From: Eleftheria terrae | GTDB lineage: Bacteria > Pseudomonadota > Gammaproteobacteria > Burkholderiales > Burkholderiaceae_C | NCBI RefSeq assembly: GCF_030419005.1 | Contig: NZ_CP106951.1 | Location: forward strand, 930,001-994,000 | Length of the DNA: 64,000 nt | Direction of reading: 5' to 3' | In this document: one piece after another, positions 36,657-48,164 of the stretch | Layout of the letters: each line of letters opens with the position of its first letter | How positions within the stretch are numbered: the stretch's first letter is position 1 | The notes under the pieces: model-generated | Told to the model about the DNA's origin: nothing | Databases searched by the model: none | What the model saw: only the letters and a program-made list of their open reading frames with translations | Translations under genes and position numbers: made by a program

Positions 36657-38927
36657 TCAGGGCACCGCGCCGGGCCCGCTGGCCGGCAACGGCATGCCCA
36701 GCGGCAGGGTGAAGCTGAAGACGCTGCCCCGGCCAGGCTCGCTGCTGGCCCAGATCCGCCCGCCATGCGCTTCCACGATGCCGCGGGCAATGTAGAGGCC
36801 CAGCCCGCTTCCCTGCGCGGCGGTCTCCTCGTGCTGCCAGTGCAGCTCGAAGACATGCGGCAACTGGTCAGCGGCGATGCCCCGGCCCGTGTCCTTGACG
36901 TCGAACCGCACACTGGCGCCATGGCGGACGGCAGACACCCGCACCAGCCCGCCAGGCGGCGAGAACTTGATGGCGTTGCCGATCAGGTTGGTCAAGACGC
37001 GGAACAGGCATTCCGGGTCGGCATGCGCGACCAGGCCGGGCTCGGCCGAGCACGACAGCGCCTGGCCTTGCCCGGTGGCCATCGGCCGGTGCATCTGGCA
37101 GACGTCCTGCAGCAGCGGCCCCACGTCCACCGCCTGCGGACGCGCATCGAACTCGCCGCCCTCGAGCTTGCCGAAGTCGCGCAGATCGCCCAGCAGCACC
37201 TTCATGCGGTTGGCCGCGTACAGGATGCCGTCCAGGGCGGTGGCCACGGATTCGCTGGACAGCTGCGCCCCCTGCCTCACCACCCGCTGCACCAGGGTGG
37301 TGTTCATCAGGACCGCCGACACCGGGTTGACCAGGTCATGCGAGACGGCGGCGAGCGTGCGTTCACGCGCGGCCATCGCCGCAGCGGCCAGCCGCACCTG
37401 CCGCTCCAGGTCGTGCTCCACCGCGCAACGCCGCAGTTCGCTCGCGACCCAGACCTCGTCGTCGCGCCACGGCGCGCTATGGCCTCGCACCTGCTCCTTC
37501 CACAAGGCGAAGGAAGTGCGCGGGCGAAGGATGCCCTCGGGCGCCCCGCTGGCGGGCTGGGCGCTCTTGGACGGGTCGCCGGCCCAGTTCACGGTGCTGC
37601 CCACCTCCGGCCGGAACCACATCAGCGCGTTCGCCTCCGGCCGCGGCAGCGTGATCGCAAGCAATCCGCAGCAGCCGCCAGTGTCGTCGGCCGCGTCCGC
37701 CGCCGCCGGCCATGAGCCCTGCAGCCGCGTCAGCTGCAGCGGCTCCTCGCTGAAGGCGTCTGCATGCACCCACTGGCCCAGGCGCCGCAGGGTGTCCGCG
37801 CCCGGGCAGCGGCCGTACCGCACGACATGGCCGTCCACCAGCGCCGCCACCCCGTCGGCCGAGAGCAGTGACAGCAGGTCCTGCGGCCAGCGCATCATGG
37901 CCTGCCAGGCGTTCTCGTTGCACATGCGCATGCCGGCGCAAACGCCCGTGACCACCTCCGCCTTGGCGGCGCGGCGCTGGCGGTTTTCGACCGTCTCGCA
38001 GGCGCCGATCGACAGGGAGAGCATGCGGCCGACCGCCTCGCAAGCCAGCCGGTCTTCCACCGACAGCCGCCGCGGCGTGCGATGTCCGCAGGCGACCAGG
38101 CCCCACAAGCGTTCTTCCTGCAGCAGGGAGATGCTCATCGAAGCCCGCAGGCCCATGTTGCGCAGGTACTCGCGGTGCACCGGCGAGACACTGCGCAACA
38201 CCGAGTGGCTCAGGTCCACCGGCGCGCCGGTATCCGGCCGCAACGGCGGCTCGAGCGCCACCGGCTCGTAGCTGGCGTCGGGAATCACCCGGAGCCAGTT
38301 CATGCGGTACAGCTGGCGCGCCTGGCGCGGGATGTCCGACGCCGGATAGTGCAGGCCCAGGAAGGGTTCGATATCGTCGGCCTTGGCCTCGGCCACCACT
38401 TCGCCATGCTCGTCCGGGTGGAAGCGGTAGAGCATCACGCGATCGAAGCCGGTCATTTCCCTGAGGCCCGTCACCGCTGCCTGCTGCAACGCGGTCAGCG
38501 TCCTGGCCGTCCGCAGGCGCGCGAGCACCCGGTTCAGCAGGCCTGCGTCGAGGCGGTCGCCAGCCGGATCTTCGAGCTCGACGATGGCCAGCCCGTCCCA
38601 GCGATGCACCGTCGCATCGAAGGCCCGAGTGGCCACCTTGATCTTCGCGACACAGGTCTGCCCGGCAGGCAGGTCCATCAGCGCGGCGCGCACTGCGGCG
38701 GCGGCATCGGTGCCCAGCACGTCCTCCAGCGCGCGCCCAAGCAGCCCTGCGAGCGGCTGCCCGAGCAGCGGGCCGAGCGCGGCGCTGGCATGCCGCAGCA
38801 GCAGGTCCGGCTCGGAACACGCCAGCAAGTGCCCGTGCGGCTGTATGGCCCCCGGCACATGGATGGGCTCCGTCGCACAGCGCGCGAGATCGACGGGGGA
38901 CAGGCGACTGTCGAGGAAATCCGTCAT
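36657..38927 (-). CDS. Bacteriophytochrome histidine kinase
   Basis: 756 residues from the ATG at 38927, with AGGGAGG 9 bases upstream. Biliverdin-attachment Cys17 in ARCATEPIHVPGAIQPHGHLL, PAS-GAF with LHYPASDIPRQARQLY, PHY domain, then HisKA with His530 in VSHDLVNPVSAVL and HATPase (NAIKFSPPGGLV, GSGLGLYIARGI). It should sense red/far-red light through biliverdin. No receiver domain is fused, and neither a heme oxygenase nor a response regulator adjoins, so both must be elsewhere. Confidence 0.96.
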   Translation of the reverse strand: MTDFLDSRLSPVDLARCATEPIHVPGAIQPHGHLLACSEPDLLLRHASAALGPLLGQPLAGLLGRALEDVLGTDAAAAVRAALMDLPAGQTCVAKIKVATRAFDATVHRWDGLAIVELEDPAGDRLDAGLLNRVLARLRTARTLTALQQAAVTGLREMTGFDRVMLYRFHPDEHGEVVAEAKADDIEPFLGLHYPASDIPRQARQLYRMNWLRVIPDASYEPVALEPPLRPDTGAPVDLSHSVLRSVSPVHREYLRNMGLRASMSISLLQEERLWGLVACGHRTPRRLSVEDRLACEAVGRMLSLSIGACETVENRQRRAAKAEVVTGVCAGMRMCNENAWQAMMRWPQDLLSLLSADGVAALVDGHVVRYGRCPGADTLRRLGQWVHADAFSEEPLQLTRLQGSWPAAADAADDTGGCCGLLAITLPRPEANALMWFRPEVGSTVNWAGDPSKSAQPASGAPEGILRPRTSFALWKEQVRGHSAPWRDDEVWVASELRRCAVEHDLERQVRLAAAAMAARERTLAAVSHDLVNPVSAVLMNTTLVQRVVRQGAQLSSESVATALDGILYAANRMKVLLGDLRDFGKLEGGEFDARPQAVDVGPLLQDVCQMHRPMATGQGQALSCSAEPGLVAHADPECLFRVLTNLIGNAIKFSPPGGLVRVSAVRHGASVRFDVKDTGRGIAADQLPHVFELHWQHEETAAQGSGLGLYIARGIVEAHGGRIWASSEPGRGSVFSFTLPLGMPLPASGPGAVP

Positions 38928-39239
38928 GGCATCAGCCTCCCTGAAGCCGTCTGGCCATGGGCAGTTGCAGCCACCGCTGCCCATATCGGGCGAAGGACAT
39001 GGCCTCCGGCTCGCCTGGTCGCATCACTGTGCCTCCCTGGGTACCTCGCGGCACCTGCTTGAAGCCGGCGGTTGGAGCGGTCGTCGGGCAACGCCCACCG
39101 CCGGCAGCCTTCGCTCTGGATTACATGCAAGTGCAGGGGCGTTGACAACATCGCCCCTTCACGGAGGATGGCGAGCCCGGCGGCACGAGGCCCGACTGCC
39201 TTGATGAAGATGAAGGCCGGGCCCGGTTCGACGCGCCGA
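38928..39239. other. 312-base spacer between nadB and the bacteriophytochrome gene
   Basis: No gene is supportable. It holds the putative bacteriophytochrome promoter at 39120-39148 and a ribosome-binding site near 38937. No terminator with a T-run for nadB was seen. Confidence 0.5.
39120..39148 (-). promoter_or_regulatory. Putative sigma-70 promoter of the bacteriophytochrome gene
   Basis: On the minus strand: TTGTCA, a 17-base spacer and TGTAAT. The leader to the start codon at 38927 would be about 185 bases. Confidence 0.55.
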
Positions 39240-40877
39240 CTAGAAGCCGGGGAAGCTGGGTGCCGGGGCACCGTTGCCGCCACGCCGAACGGCCGGCCGC
39301 ACGAGGATGGTCGGGAAACTCACCGGCAGGGTTTGCGGGAAGTCGCGGCTGTAGTGCAGGCCCCGGCTCTCGTGCCGCACCAGGGCCGAGCGCACGATCA
39401 GCTCGGCGCAGTCGACCAGGTTGCGCAGCTCCAGCAGGTCGCGGCTGACGCGGAAGTTGGCGTAGTAGTCGTCAATCTCGGTGCGCAGCAGCTTGATGCG
39501 GTGCAAGGCCCGCTCCAGCCGGCGGGTGGTGCGCACGATGCCGACATAGTTCCACATCAAGAGCCGCAGTTCGTCCCAGTTGTGCGCGATCACCACCTGC
39601 TCGTCGGCGTCCTCCACCTGGCTTTCGTCCCAGGGTGGCAGCGTGGTGGCCTGCACCGCCGCATGGCTCCGGATGTGCTCGGCCACCGTGCGGCCGAGCA
39701 CCACGCATTCGAGCAGCGAGTTGCTGGCCAGCCGGTTGGCCCCGTGCAGGCCGGTGTAGGTGGCCTCGCCGGCCGCGTAGAGGCCCGGCAGGTCGGTGCG
39801 CCCGTGCAGGTCGGTGACCACCCCGCCGCAGGTGTAGTGGGCTGCCGGCACCACCGGGATGGGTTGGCGCGTGATGTCGATGCCCAGCCGCAGGCAGCGG
39901 GCATGGATGGTCGGGAAGTGCTCCTTCAGGAACTCGGCGCCCAGGTGGGTGGCGTCCAGCCACACGTGGTCCACGCCGTGCTTCTTCATCTCGAAGTCGA
40001 TCGCGCGGGCCACGATGTCGCGCGGCGCCAGCTCGCCGCGCGGGTCGTGGGCGGCCATGAAGCGGGTGCCGTCGGGCAGCTTCAGGTGGGCCCCTTCGCC
40101 GCGCAAGGCCTCGGTGATGAGGAAGCTGCGCTCCTGCGGGTGGTAGAGGCAGGTCGGGTGGAACTGGATGAACTCCATGTTGCCCACCCGGCAGCCGGCC
40201 CGCCAGGCCATCGCGATGCCGTCGCCAGTGGCCGTGTCGGGGTTGCTGGTGTAGCGATAGACCTTGCCGACGCCGCCGGTGGCCAGCACCACCGAGGCGG
40301 CCGCCAGCGTCTCGACGCGGCCGGCATCGATGTCCAGCGCATAGACGCCGTAGCAGCGCGGCGGCTCGTCGCGCTTGAGGTGGCGGGAGGTGATCAAATC
40401 CACCGCCATCCAGCGCTCCAGCAGCCGGATGTTGCGGTTCGCCCTCACCTCGGCCAGCAGCACGTCGTGGATGGCCTTGCCGGTGGCATCGGCCGCATGC
40501 GCGATGCGGCGCACCGCATGGCCGCCTTCGCGCGTCAAGTGCAGGCCCAGCGGGCCGCTCGGGTCGGGCGAGAACGGCACGCCGCGCTGCACCAGCCACT
40601 CGACCGCGTCGGCGCTGTGCTCGGCGATGAAGCGGGCGGTGTGCTCGTCGACGATGCCGGCGCCGGCGTCCTGCGTGTCGCGCACATGGCTGTCGATGCT
40701 GTCGTCGGTGCCCAGCACACCGACGATGCCGCCCTGTGCCCAGGCGGTCGCCGCCTCCTCGAAGTTGCGCTTGGCCAGCACCACCACCGGGCGGTGCTCG
40801 GCCAGGTGCAGCGCCACGGTGAGGCCGGCCAGGCCGGCTCCGATGATCACCACGGGCGCTTCAGTGTTCGCTTGCAT
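39240..40877 (-). CDS. nadB: L-aspartate oxidase
   Basis: 545 residues from the ATG at 40877. N-terminal FAD site [20 protein letters not shown]; the conserved flavoprotein motifs [33 protein letters not shown] and [15 protein letters not shown] are intact. Oxidises aspartate to iminoaspartate, the first step of de novo NAD synthesis with quinolinate synthase NadA, which is not in this window. Transcribed behind clpB, separated by 296 bases and the clpB terminator. Confidence 0.97.
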   Translation of the reverse strand: MQANTEAPVVIIGAGLAGLTVALHLAEHRPVVVLAKRNFEEAATAWAQGGIVGVLGTDDSIDSHVRDTQDAGAGIVDEHTARFIAEHSADAVEWLVQRGVPFSPDPSGPLGLHLTREGGHAVRRIAHAADATGKAIHDVLLAEVRANRNIRLLERWMAVDLITSRHLKRDEPPRCYGVYALDIDAGRVETLAAASVVLATGGVGKVYRYTSNPDTATGDGIAMAWRAGCRVGNMEFIQFHPTCLYHPQERSFLITEALRGEGAHLKLPDGTRFMAAHDPRGELAPRDIVARAIDFEMKKHGVDHVWLDATHLGAEFLKEHFPTIHARCLRLGIDITRQPIPVVPAAHYTCGGVVTDLHGRTDLPGLYAAGEATYTGLHGANRLASNSLLECVVLGRTVAEHIRSHAAVQATTLPPWDESQVEDADEQVVIAHNWDELRLLMWNYVGIVRTTRRLERALHRIKLLRTEIDDYYANFRVSRDLLELRNLVDCAELIVRSALVRHESRGLHYSRDFPQTLPVSFPTILVRPAVRRGGNGAPAPSFPGF

Positions 40878-41115
40878 GCCTGTCCTGTTGCTCGATGCTG
40901 CCGGGTCCACCCGGACGTCTGCCGAATCCTTCTCGCGCTGCAGGCGGGGAACGCAGGGAGGCACGCACAGACGCCAAGGCCGCAGAGGTCCTTCAGGTCC
41001 TTGCGTTTCCTGTTCGGCCGCCGCGCCCCTGCCCTTGCCGCGGCAGGACGAAAAGGGCCCGGGTGCGGCCTCGCCCTCCCCCCGGGCAGTCGCCGGTCGA
41101 TTCTATCGGCAGCAT

Positions 41116-41150
41116 GAAAAAGCCGCCGGGCCCCAGGAGGCGCGGCGGCT
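41116..41150 (-). terminator. Rho-independent terminator of clpB
   Basis: On the minus strand, AGCCGCCG and CGGCGGCT form an 8-base stem followed by TTTTTC. It starts 23 bases after the clpB stop. Confidence 0.75.
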
Positions 41151-41173
41151 GGCACGCGAAGGCCCGGCGCGGC

Positions 41174-43774
<2,601 letters not shown>

Positions 43775-43799
43775 GGGTGGGGTCCTCCGTTGACGAAGG

Positions 43800-43827
43800 A
43801 AATGAAGGCGGCCGCTGCGGTTTCAAG
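43800..43827 (-). promoter_or_regulatory. Sigma-32-type heat-shock promoter of clpB
   Basis: Minus strand: CTTGAA (-35 at 43822-43827), a 13-base spacer and CCTTCATTT (-10), matching CTTGAA-N13-17-CCCCATNT in position and spacing. It lies 26 bases upstream of the clpB start, within the crcB-clpB gap. Confidence 0.7.
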
Positions 43828-43859
43828 ATGCAAGCCGCGCGCCTGCCCGGCGACTGCGC

Positions 43860-44249
43860 TCAGCCCAGCCAGGCCTTCATCCACCGCCAGCCGAGGGCGG
43901 CGCCGGCCAGCGCGCCAGCCACATGCGCCAGGGTGTGCGCCAGCGCCAAGCCCCAGCGGCCGCCCAGCAGCAGCTGCAGCGACTCGGCCGAGAAGGCCGA
44001 GAAAGTGGTGAGCCCGCCCAGGAACCCGGTGACCAGCAGCAGCCGCCAGAATTCGTCCGGCATGCGGCTGAACCACAGCGCCGCCGCCCCGATCAGCAGG
44101 CCGCCGACGCAATTGACCGCCAGGGTGCCGAGCGGAAAGCCGCTCCAGGCGGCGTTCAGCCACAGCCCGGCTGCCCAGCGCAGCCAGGCGCCGAGCCCCG
44201 CGCCGACGAATACCGCCAGCGCGTGCGGCCAGGCGGGCAGTGCCATCAT
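43860..44249 (-). CDS. crcB: Fluoride channel CrcB/Fluc
   Basis: 129 residues with four transmembrane helices. GAGLGAWLRW, LGTLAVNCVGGLLIG (the pore Asn) and GFLGGLTTFSAFSAE (the Thr-Phe track) are diagnostic. Dual-topology dimers export fluoride. The start overlaps the moaE stop by ATGA, so it is translated with the molybdenum cofactor genes. No fluoride riboswitch was noticed upstream. Confidence 0.96.
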   Translation of the reverse strand: MMALPAWPHALAVFVGAGLGAWLRWAAGLWLNAAWSGFPLGTLAVNCVGGLLIGAAALWFSRMPDEFWRLLLVTGFLGGLTTFSAFSAESLQLLLGGRWGLALAHTLAHVAGALAGAALGWRWMKAWLG

Positions 44250-44731
44250 CCGGCCGCGTTGCCGGTGGCCGCGATGCCCCAGCGTTGCAACGCCGCATCG
44301 TCGGCGCTGCGAGCATCCACCCAGCGAGCGCCGTCCGGCGTGTGCTCCTTCTTCCAGAACGGCGCCTGGGTCTTCAGGTAGTCCATCAGGAACTCGCAGG
44401 CCTGGAAGGCCTCACCGCGATGGGCCGAGGTGACCGCCACCAGCACGATCTGGTCGCCAGGCGCCAGCGGCCCGACCCGGTGCACCACCCGCGCCGCGTG
44501 GATGCGAAAGCGCTGCAGCGCGGCATCGATCATGGCCTCGATGGCTTTCTCGGTCATGCCCGGGTAGTGCTCCAGCTCCATGCGGCTGACGCCGGCGCCC
44601 TCGCTGACGTCGCGCACGGTGCCGACGAAGGACACCACCGCCCCCACGCCGGCGTCGCCGGCGCGCAGCCGGGCCACCTCGGCGGACAGGTCGAAGTCCT
44701 CGGCCTGGATGGAAACGCGCGGGCCGGCCAT
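44246..44731 (-). CDS. moaE: Molybdopterin synthase catalytic subunit
   Basis: 161 residues from the ATG at 44731. Typical segments GAVVSFVGTVRD, LEHYPGMTEKAI, VHRVGPLAPGDQIVLVAV, HRGEAFQACEFLMDYLKTQAPFWKKE, the last with the catalytic Lys residues. Forms molybdopterin with MoaD, whose gene lies 2 bases upstream. Confidence 0.97.
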   Translation of the reverse strand: MAGPRVSIQAEDFDLSAEVARLRAGDAGVGAVVSFVGTVRDVSEGAGVSRMELEHYPGMTEKAIEAMIDAALQRFRIHAARVVHRVGPLAPGDQIVLVAVTSAHRGEAFQACEFLMDYLKTQAPFWKKEHTPDGARWVDARSADDAALQRWGIAATGNAAG

Positions 44732-44733
44732 GC

Positions 44734-44988
44734 TCAGCCTCCGGTCACCGGCGGAAAGAAGGCCACCTCCGCGCCGTCGGGCAGCACCGCGGTTTCCTCG
44801 CACATCAGCTGCTGCAGCGCCGCGCGCACCGCCCGCCCGCGCGCCAGCGCCTCGGCATGTGCGGGTGAACGCGCGATCAGCGTGTCGCGCAGCAGGCCGA
44901 CGCTGGCGCCCTCCGGCAACTCGACCCACTCGCCGGGGCCCAGCGCCTCGCGGATGGAGGCAAAGTACTTCACGAAGACCTTGATCAC
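44734..44988 (-). CDS. moaD: Molybdopterin synthase sulfur carrier subunit
   Basis: 84 residues from a GTG at 44988 that overlaps the moeA stop (GTGA). Ubiquitin-like fold: IKVFVKYFASIREALG at the start and PPVTGG at the end; the terminal Gly-Gly is thiocarboxylated for transfer to MoaE. No better start exists in this frame. Confidence 0.96.
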   Translation of the reverse strand: MIKVFVKYFASIREALGPGEWVELPEGASVGLLRDTLIARSPAHAEALARGRAVRAALQQLMCEETAVLPDGAEVAFFPPVTGG

Positions 44989-46220
44989 GACTGCCACTCC
45001 GCGAACGACAGGAAGCGCACCGCATCGCCGGCATGGATCACCTGGCCCGGCGGGTTGTCCACCACGCCGTCGGCCCAGACGGTGGAACTCAGCACGCCGG
45101 AACTCTGGTTGGGGTACAGCGCCAGCCGGCCGTCCGGCTGGCGGCGCACCCGCAGGAACTCGCGCCGCCGGTCGGGCTTGGGCCAGTCGAAGCCGGCGGT
45201 CAACAGCACCGGCTCCGGCGCCGTGGTGGAGGCACCCTGCAGCGCGCCCAGCAGCGGCCGCACCGCCAGCAGGAAGGTCACGAAGCTGGCCACCGGGTTG
45301 CCGGGCAGGCCCAGGAACCAGCAGGGCCTGGCGCCGGCACGGTCGATGTGGCCAAAGGCCAGCGGCTTGCCCGGCTTGATGGCCACCTGCCACAGGTCGA
45401 GCGCGCCTTCGGCCCGCATGGCGGGCTTCACATGGTCTTCCTCGCCGACCGACACACCGCCCGAGCTGAGGACCAGGTCATGCGCCGCGGCGGCATGGCG
45501 CAGCACCTGGCGGGTGGCCTCCAGGCTGTCGGGCACGATGCCGAAGTCGGTGCACTCGCAGCCGGCCTGCGCCAGCAGCCCGCGCAGCGTGTAGCGGTTG
45601 GAGTTGTAGATCGCGCCGGGGCGCAGCGGCTCGCCGGGCATGGCCAGCTCGTCGCCGGTGGAGAACAGGGCCACCCGGGGGCGCCTGACGACCGTCAAGC
45701 GGGCCGCCCCCACCGTGGCCGCCAGCCCCAGTGCCTGGGGCGTCAGCCGGCTGCCGCGCGCCAGCACCACGCTGCCGCGCCGCACGTCCTCGCCCTGCTC
45801 GCGCACCCACTGCCGCGGCGTCGGCACGGTGTCGATGCGCACCCGGCCATCGTCCAGCAGCTGGGCCTGCTCCTGCATCACCACCGCGTCGGCCCCGGGC
45901 GGCAGCGGGGCACCGGTGAAGATGCGCGCCGCGGTGCCGGGCTGCAGCGGTTCGCCTGGCCGGCCAGCCGCGATGCGCTGCGACACCGGCAGCACCACAC
46001 CTTCGTCGGCCACCTCGGCGGCCCGCAGCGCGTAGCCGTCCATCGCGCTGTTGGCCAGCGGCGGGACATCGAGCGGGGACAGCAGGTCTTCGGCCAGCAC
46101 GCGGCCCAGCGCCTCGAAGGTGGGCAGCGACTCGGTCTCAGCGAGCGGCGACAGCGGCGCAAGCAGCTTCGCCAGGGCCTCTTCCAGGCTCAGCATCGGC
46201 GGGCGGGGGGCAGTACTCAT
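44985..46220 (-). CDS. moeA: Molybdopterin molybdotransferase MoeA
   Basis: 411 residues from the ATG at 46220; the ATG at 46196 (MLSLEEALAKLL) is equally likely. PPLANSAMDGYALR, the MPT-binding fold with STGDELAMPGEPL, SSGGVSVGEEDHVKPA and GLPGNPVASFVTF are the MoeA signatures. Inserts molybdate into adenylated molybdopterin. Its 5' end overlaps mobB by 59-83 bases in another frame, a larger overlap than usual. Confidence 0.97.
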   Translation of the reverse strand: MSTAPRPPMLSLEEALAKLLAPLSPLAETESLPTFEALGRVLAEDLLSPLDVPPLANSAMDGYALRAAEVADEGVVLPVSQRIAAGRPGEPLQPGTAARIFTGAPLPPGADAVVMQEQAQLLDDGRVRIDTVPTPRQWVREQGEDVRRGSVVLARGSRLTPQALGLAATVGAARLTVVRRPRVALFSTGDELAMPGEPLRPGAIYNSNRYTLRGLLAQAGCECTDFGIVPDSLEATRQVLRHAAAAHDLVLSSGGVSVGEEDHVKPAMRAEGALDLWQVAIKPGKPLAFGHIDRAGARPCWFLGLPGNPVASFVTFLLAVRPLLGALQGASTTAPEPVLLTAGFDWPKPDRRREFLRVRRQPDGRLALYPNQSSGVLSSTVWADGVVDNPPGQVIHAGDAVRFLSFAEWQS

Positions 46221-46722
46221 AGCTAGCGGCATTCTGCAGCAGATGGGCGGCAATGGCATCGGCATCGTCCAGCGCCAGCACCGGGCAGGCGCGCACCGGC
46301 GGCAGCGCCTCGGGCCGGTCGCAGGCGATGGCGACGATCCACGGGTCCTGCGGGAACTGCAGCGGCTGGCCGGTGGCGGCACGCCACACCTCGATCTTCG
46401 GCAGCGCCGCGTGCTTGAAGCCTTCCACCAGCACCCAGTCGCAGGGCGCCAGTTCGGCCAGCAGTTGCGGCACGGTGGGCTCGGCCTCCACCTCGTACTC
46501 GCGCACCTTGGCCAGGCGCCGGTCGGAGGCGATGACCACCTCGTAGGCGCCCGCCTGGCGGTGCCGCCACGAGTCCTTGCCGGGATGGTCGATGTCGAAG
46601 CGGTGGTGCGCATGCTTGAGCACCGAGACCCGCTGGCCCTGCGCTCGCAGCCGCGGGATCAGCTGCTCCACAAGCGTCGTCTTGCCGGCGCCGGAGTAGC
46701 CGCAGAAGCCGAGCACCTTCAT
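46138..46722 (-). CDS. mobB: Molybdopterin-guanine dinucleotide biosynthesis protein MobB
   Basis: 194 residues. P-loop GYSGAGKTTLVEQL at the start, LKHAHHRFDIDHPGKDSWRHRQAGA and DWVLVEGFK are diagnostic. A GTP-binding accessory protein of MobA. MobA itself is not in the window. The last about 30 residues overlap the start of moeA. Confidence 0.95.
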   Translation of the reverse strand: MKVLGFCGYSGAGKTTLVEQLIPRLRAQGQRVSVLKHAHHRFDIDHPGKDSWRHRQAGAYEVVIASDRRLAKVREYEVEAEPTVPQLLAELAPCDWVLVEGFKHAALPKIEVWRAATGQPLQFPQDPWIVAIACDRPEALPPVRACPVLALDDADAIAAHLLQNAASYEYCPPPADAEPGRGPGEAACAAVAAR

Positions 46723-46735
46723 GGCAGCCGCCGGC

Positions 46736-48142
46736 TCAGCAGTGCCGCGCGATGTAGTCCTTGACGGCCAGCGCGTCCGGCGGCACCACCGAGAAGCGCT
46801 TGGGCAGCTGCTCGATGCCTTCCAGCGCGGCCGGGCGCTCCGGCTCGCGGCCCAGCGCCTCGCGGATCGTGGCGGCGAACTTCACCGGCAGCGCCGTCTC
46901 CAGCACCAGCATCGTCTCGCCGGGGCGCTGCTGCTCGAGTGCCACCTTGAGCCCGTCGGCGGTGTGGGTGTCGATCATCACGCCGTGACGCTCCCAGGTG
47001 GTGCGGATGGTGGCAAGCCGGTCGGCATGCGTGCTGCGGCCCGAGACGAAGCCGTACTCGGCCACCCGCGCGAACTCGTGCGGCGCCAGCTGGAAGGAGC
47101 CGTGCAGCTCCACCTCCTCCTTGAACAGGCGGCGGGTGCGCTCGCCGTCACGGCCCAGCAGGTCGAACACGAAGCGCTCGAAGTTCGATGCCTTGGAAAT
47201 GTCCATCGACGGGCTCGACGTCTCGTAGGTCTCGGCACTCTTGCGCACCCGGTAGGTGCCGGTGCGGAAGAACTCGTCGAGCACGTCGTTCTCGTTGGTG
47301 GCCAGCACCAGGCGATCGATCGGCAGCCCCATCATGCGGGCCACGTGGCCGGCGCAGATGTTGCCGAAGTTGCCCGAGGGCACCGCGAAGCTGACCCGCT
47401 CGTCGTTCGACCGCGTGGCCCCGAAGTAGCCGGCGAAGTAGTAGACCACCTGCGCCACCAGCCGGGCCCAGTTGATCGAGTTGACGGTGCCGATCTTGTG
47501 GCGACGCTTGAAGTCCAGGTCGTTGGAGACCGCCTTGACGATGTCCTGGCAATCGTCGAAGACGCCCTCGACCGCCAGGTTATGGATGTTCTCGTCCTGC
47601 AGGCTGAACATCTGCGCCTGCTGGAAGGGACTCATGCGGCCGTGCGGCGACAGCATGAACACGCGCACCCCCTGCTTGCCGCGCATCGCGTACTCGGCCG
47701 CGCTGCCGGTGTCGCCGCTGGTCGCGCCGAGGATGTTGAGCTGCTCGCCGCGGCGCTTCAGCTCGTACTCGAACAGGTTGCCCAGCAGCTGCATCGCCAT
47801 GTCCTTGAAGGCCAGGGTCGGGCCGTTGGACAAGGCCTGCAAGTGCACCCCGCCACCCAGCGGCTTCAGCGGCGTGATGGCCGCGCTGCCGAAGACCTGC
47901 TCGGTGTAGGTCCGCGAGACGATGTCGCGCAGGTCGGCCGCGGGGATGTCGTCGATGTAGAGCGACAGCACCTCGAAGGCCAGCTCCGCATACGACAACC
48001 CGCGCCAGCGCTGCAGCATGGCGGCGTCGACCTTCGGGTAGCGCTGGGGCAGGTAGAGGCCCCCGTCGGGCGCCAGGCCTTCCAGCAGGATCTCTGAAAA
48101 ACCGCGCTCGGTGCGGTCGGCGCGCGTGCTGATGTACTTCAA
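46736..48142 (-). CDS. thrC: Threonine synthase
   Basis: 468 residues, class of the E. coli type. PLP Lys in PTLAFKDMAMQ, phosphate-binding loop GATSGDTGSAAEYAM and VPSGNFGNICAG. Converts O-phosphohomoserine to threonine. It lies 22 bases after hom and 13 before mobB. ThrB is not adjacent and must be elsewhere. Confidence 0.98.
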   Translation of the reverse strand: MKYISTRADRTERGFSEILLEGLAPDGGLYLPQRYPKVDAAMLQRWRGLSYAELAFEVLSLYIDDIPAADLRDIVSRTYTEQVFGSAAITPLKPLGGGVHLQALSNGPTLAFKDMAMQLLGNLFEYELKRRGEQLNILGATSGDTGSAAEYAMRGKQGVRVFMLSPHGRMSPFQQAQMFSLQDENIHNLAVEGVFDDCQDIVKAVSNDLDFKRRHKIGTVNSINWARLVAQVVYYFAGYFGATRSNDERVSFAVPSGNFGNICAGHVARMMGLPIDRLVLATNENDVLDEFFRTGTYRVRKSAETYETSSPSMDISKASNFERFVFDLLGRDGERTRRLFKEEVELHGSFQLAPHEFARVAEYGFVSGRSTHADRLATIRTTWERHGVMIDTHTADGLKVALEQQRPGETMLVLETALPVKFAATIREALGREPERPAALEGIEQLPKRFSVVPPDALAVKDYIARHC

Positions 48143-48164
48143 GTCGGTCTCCCCGCTGCCGGGC

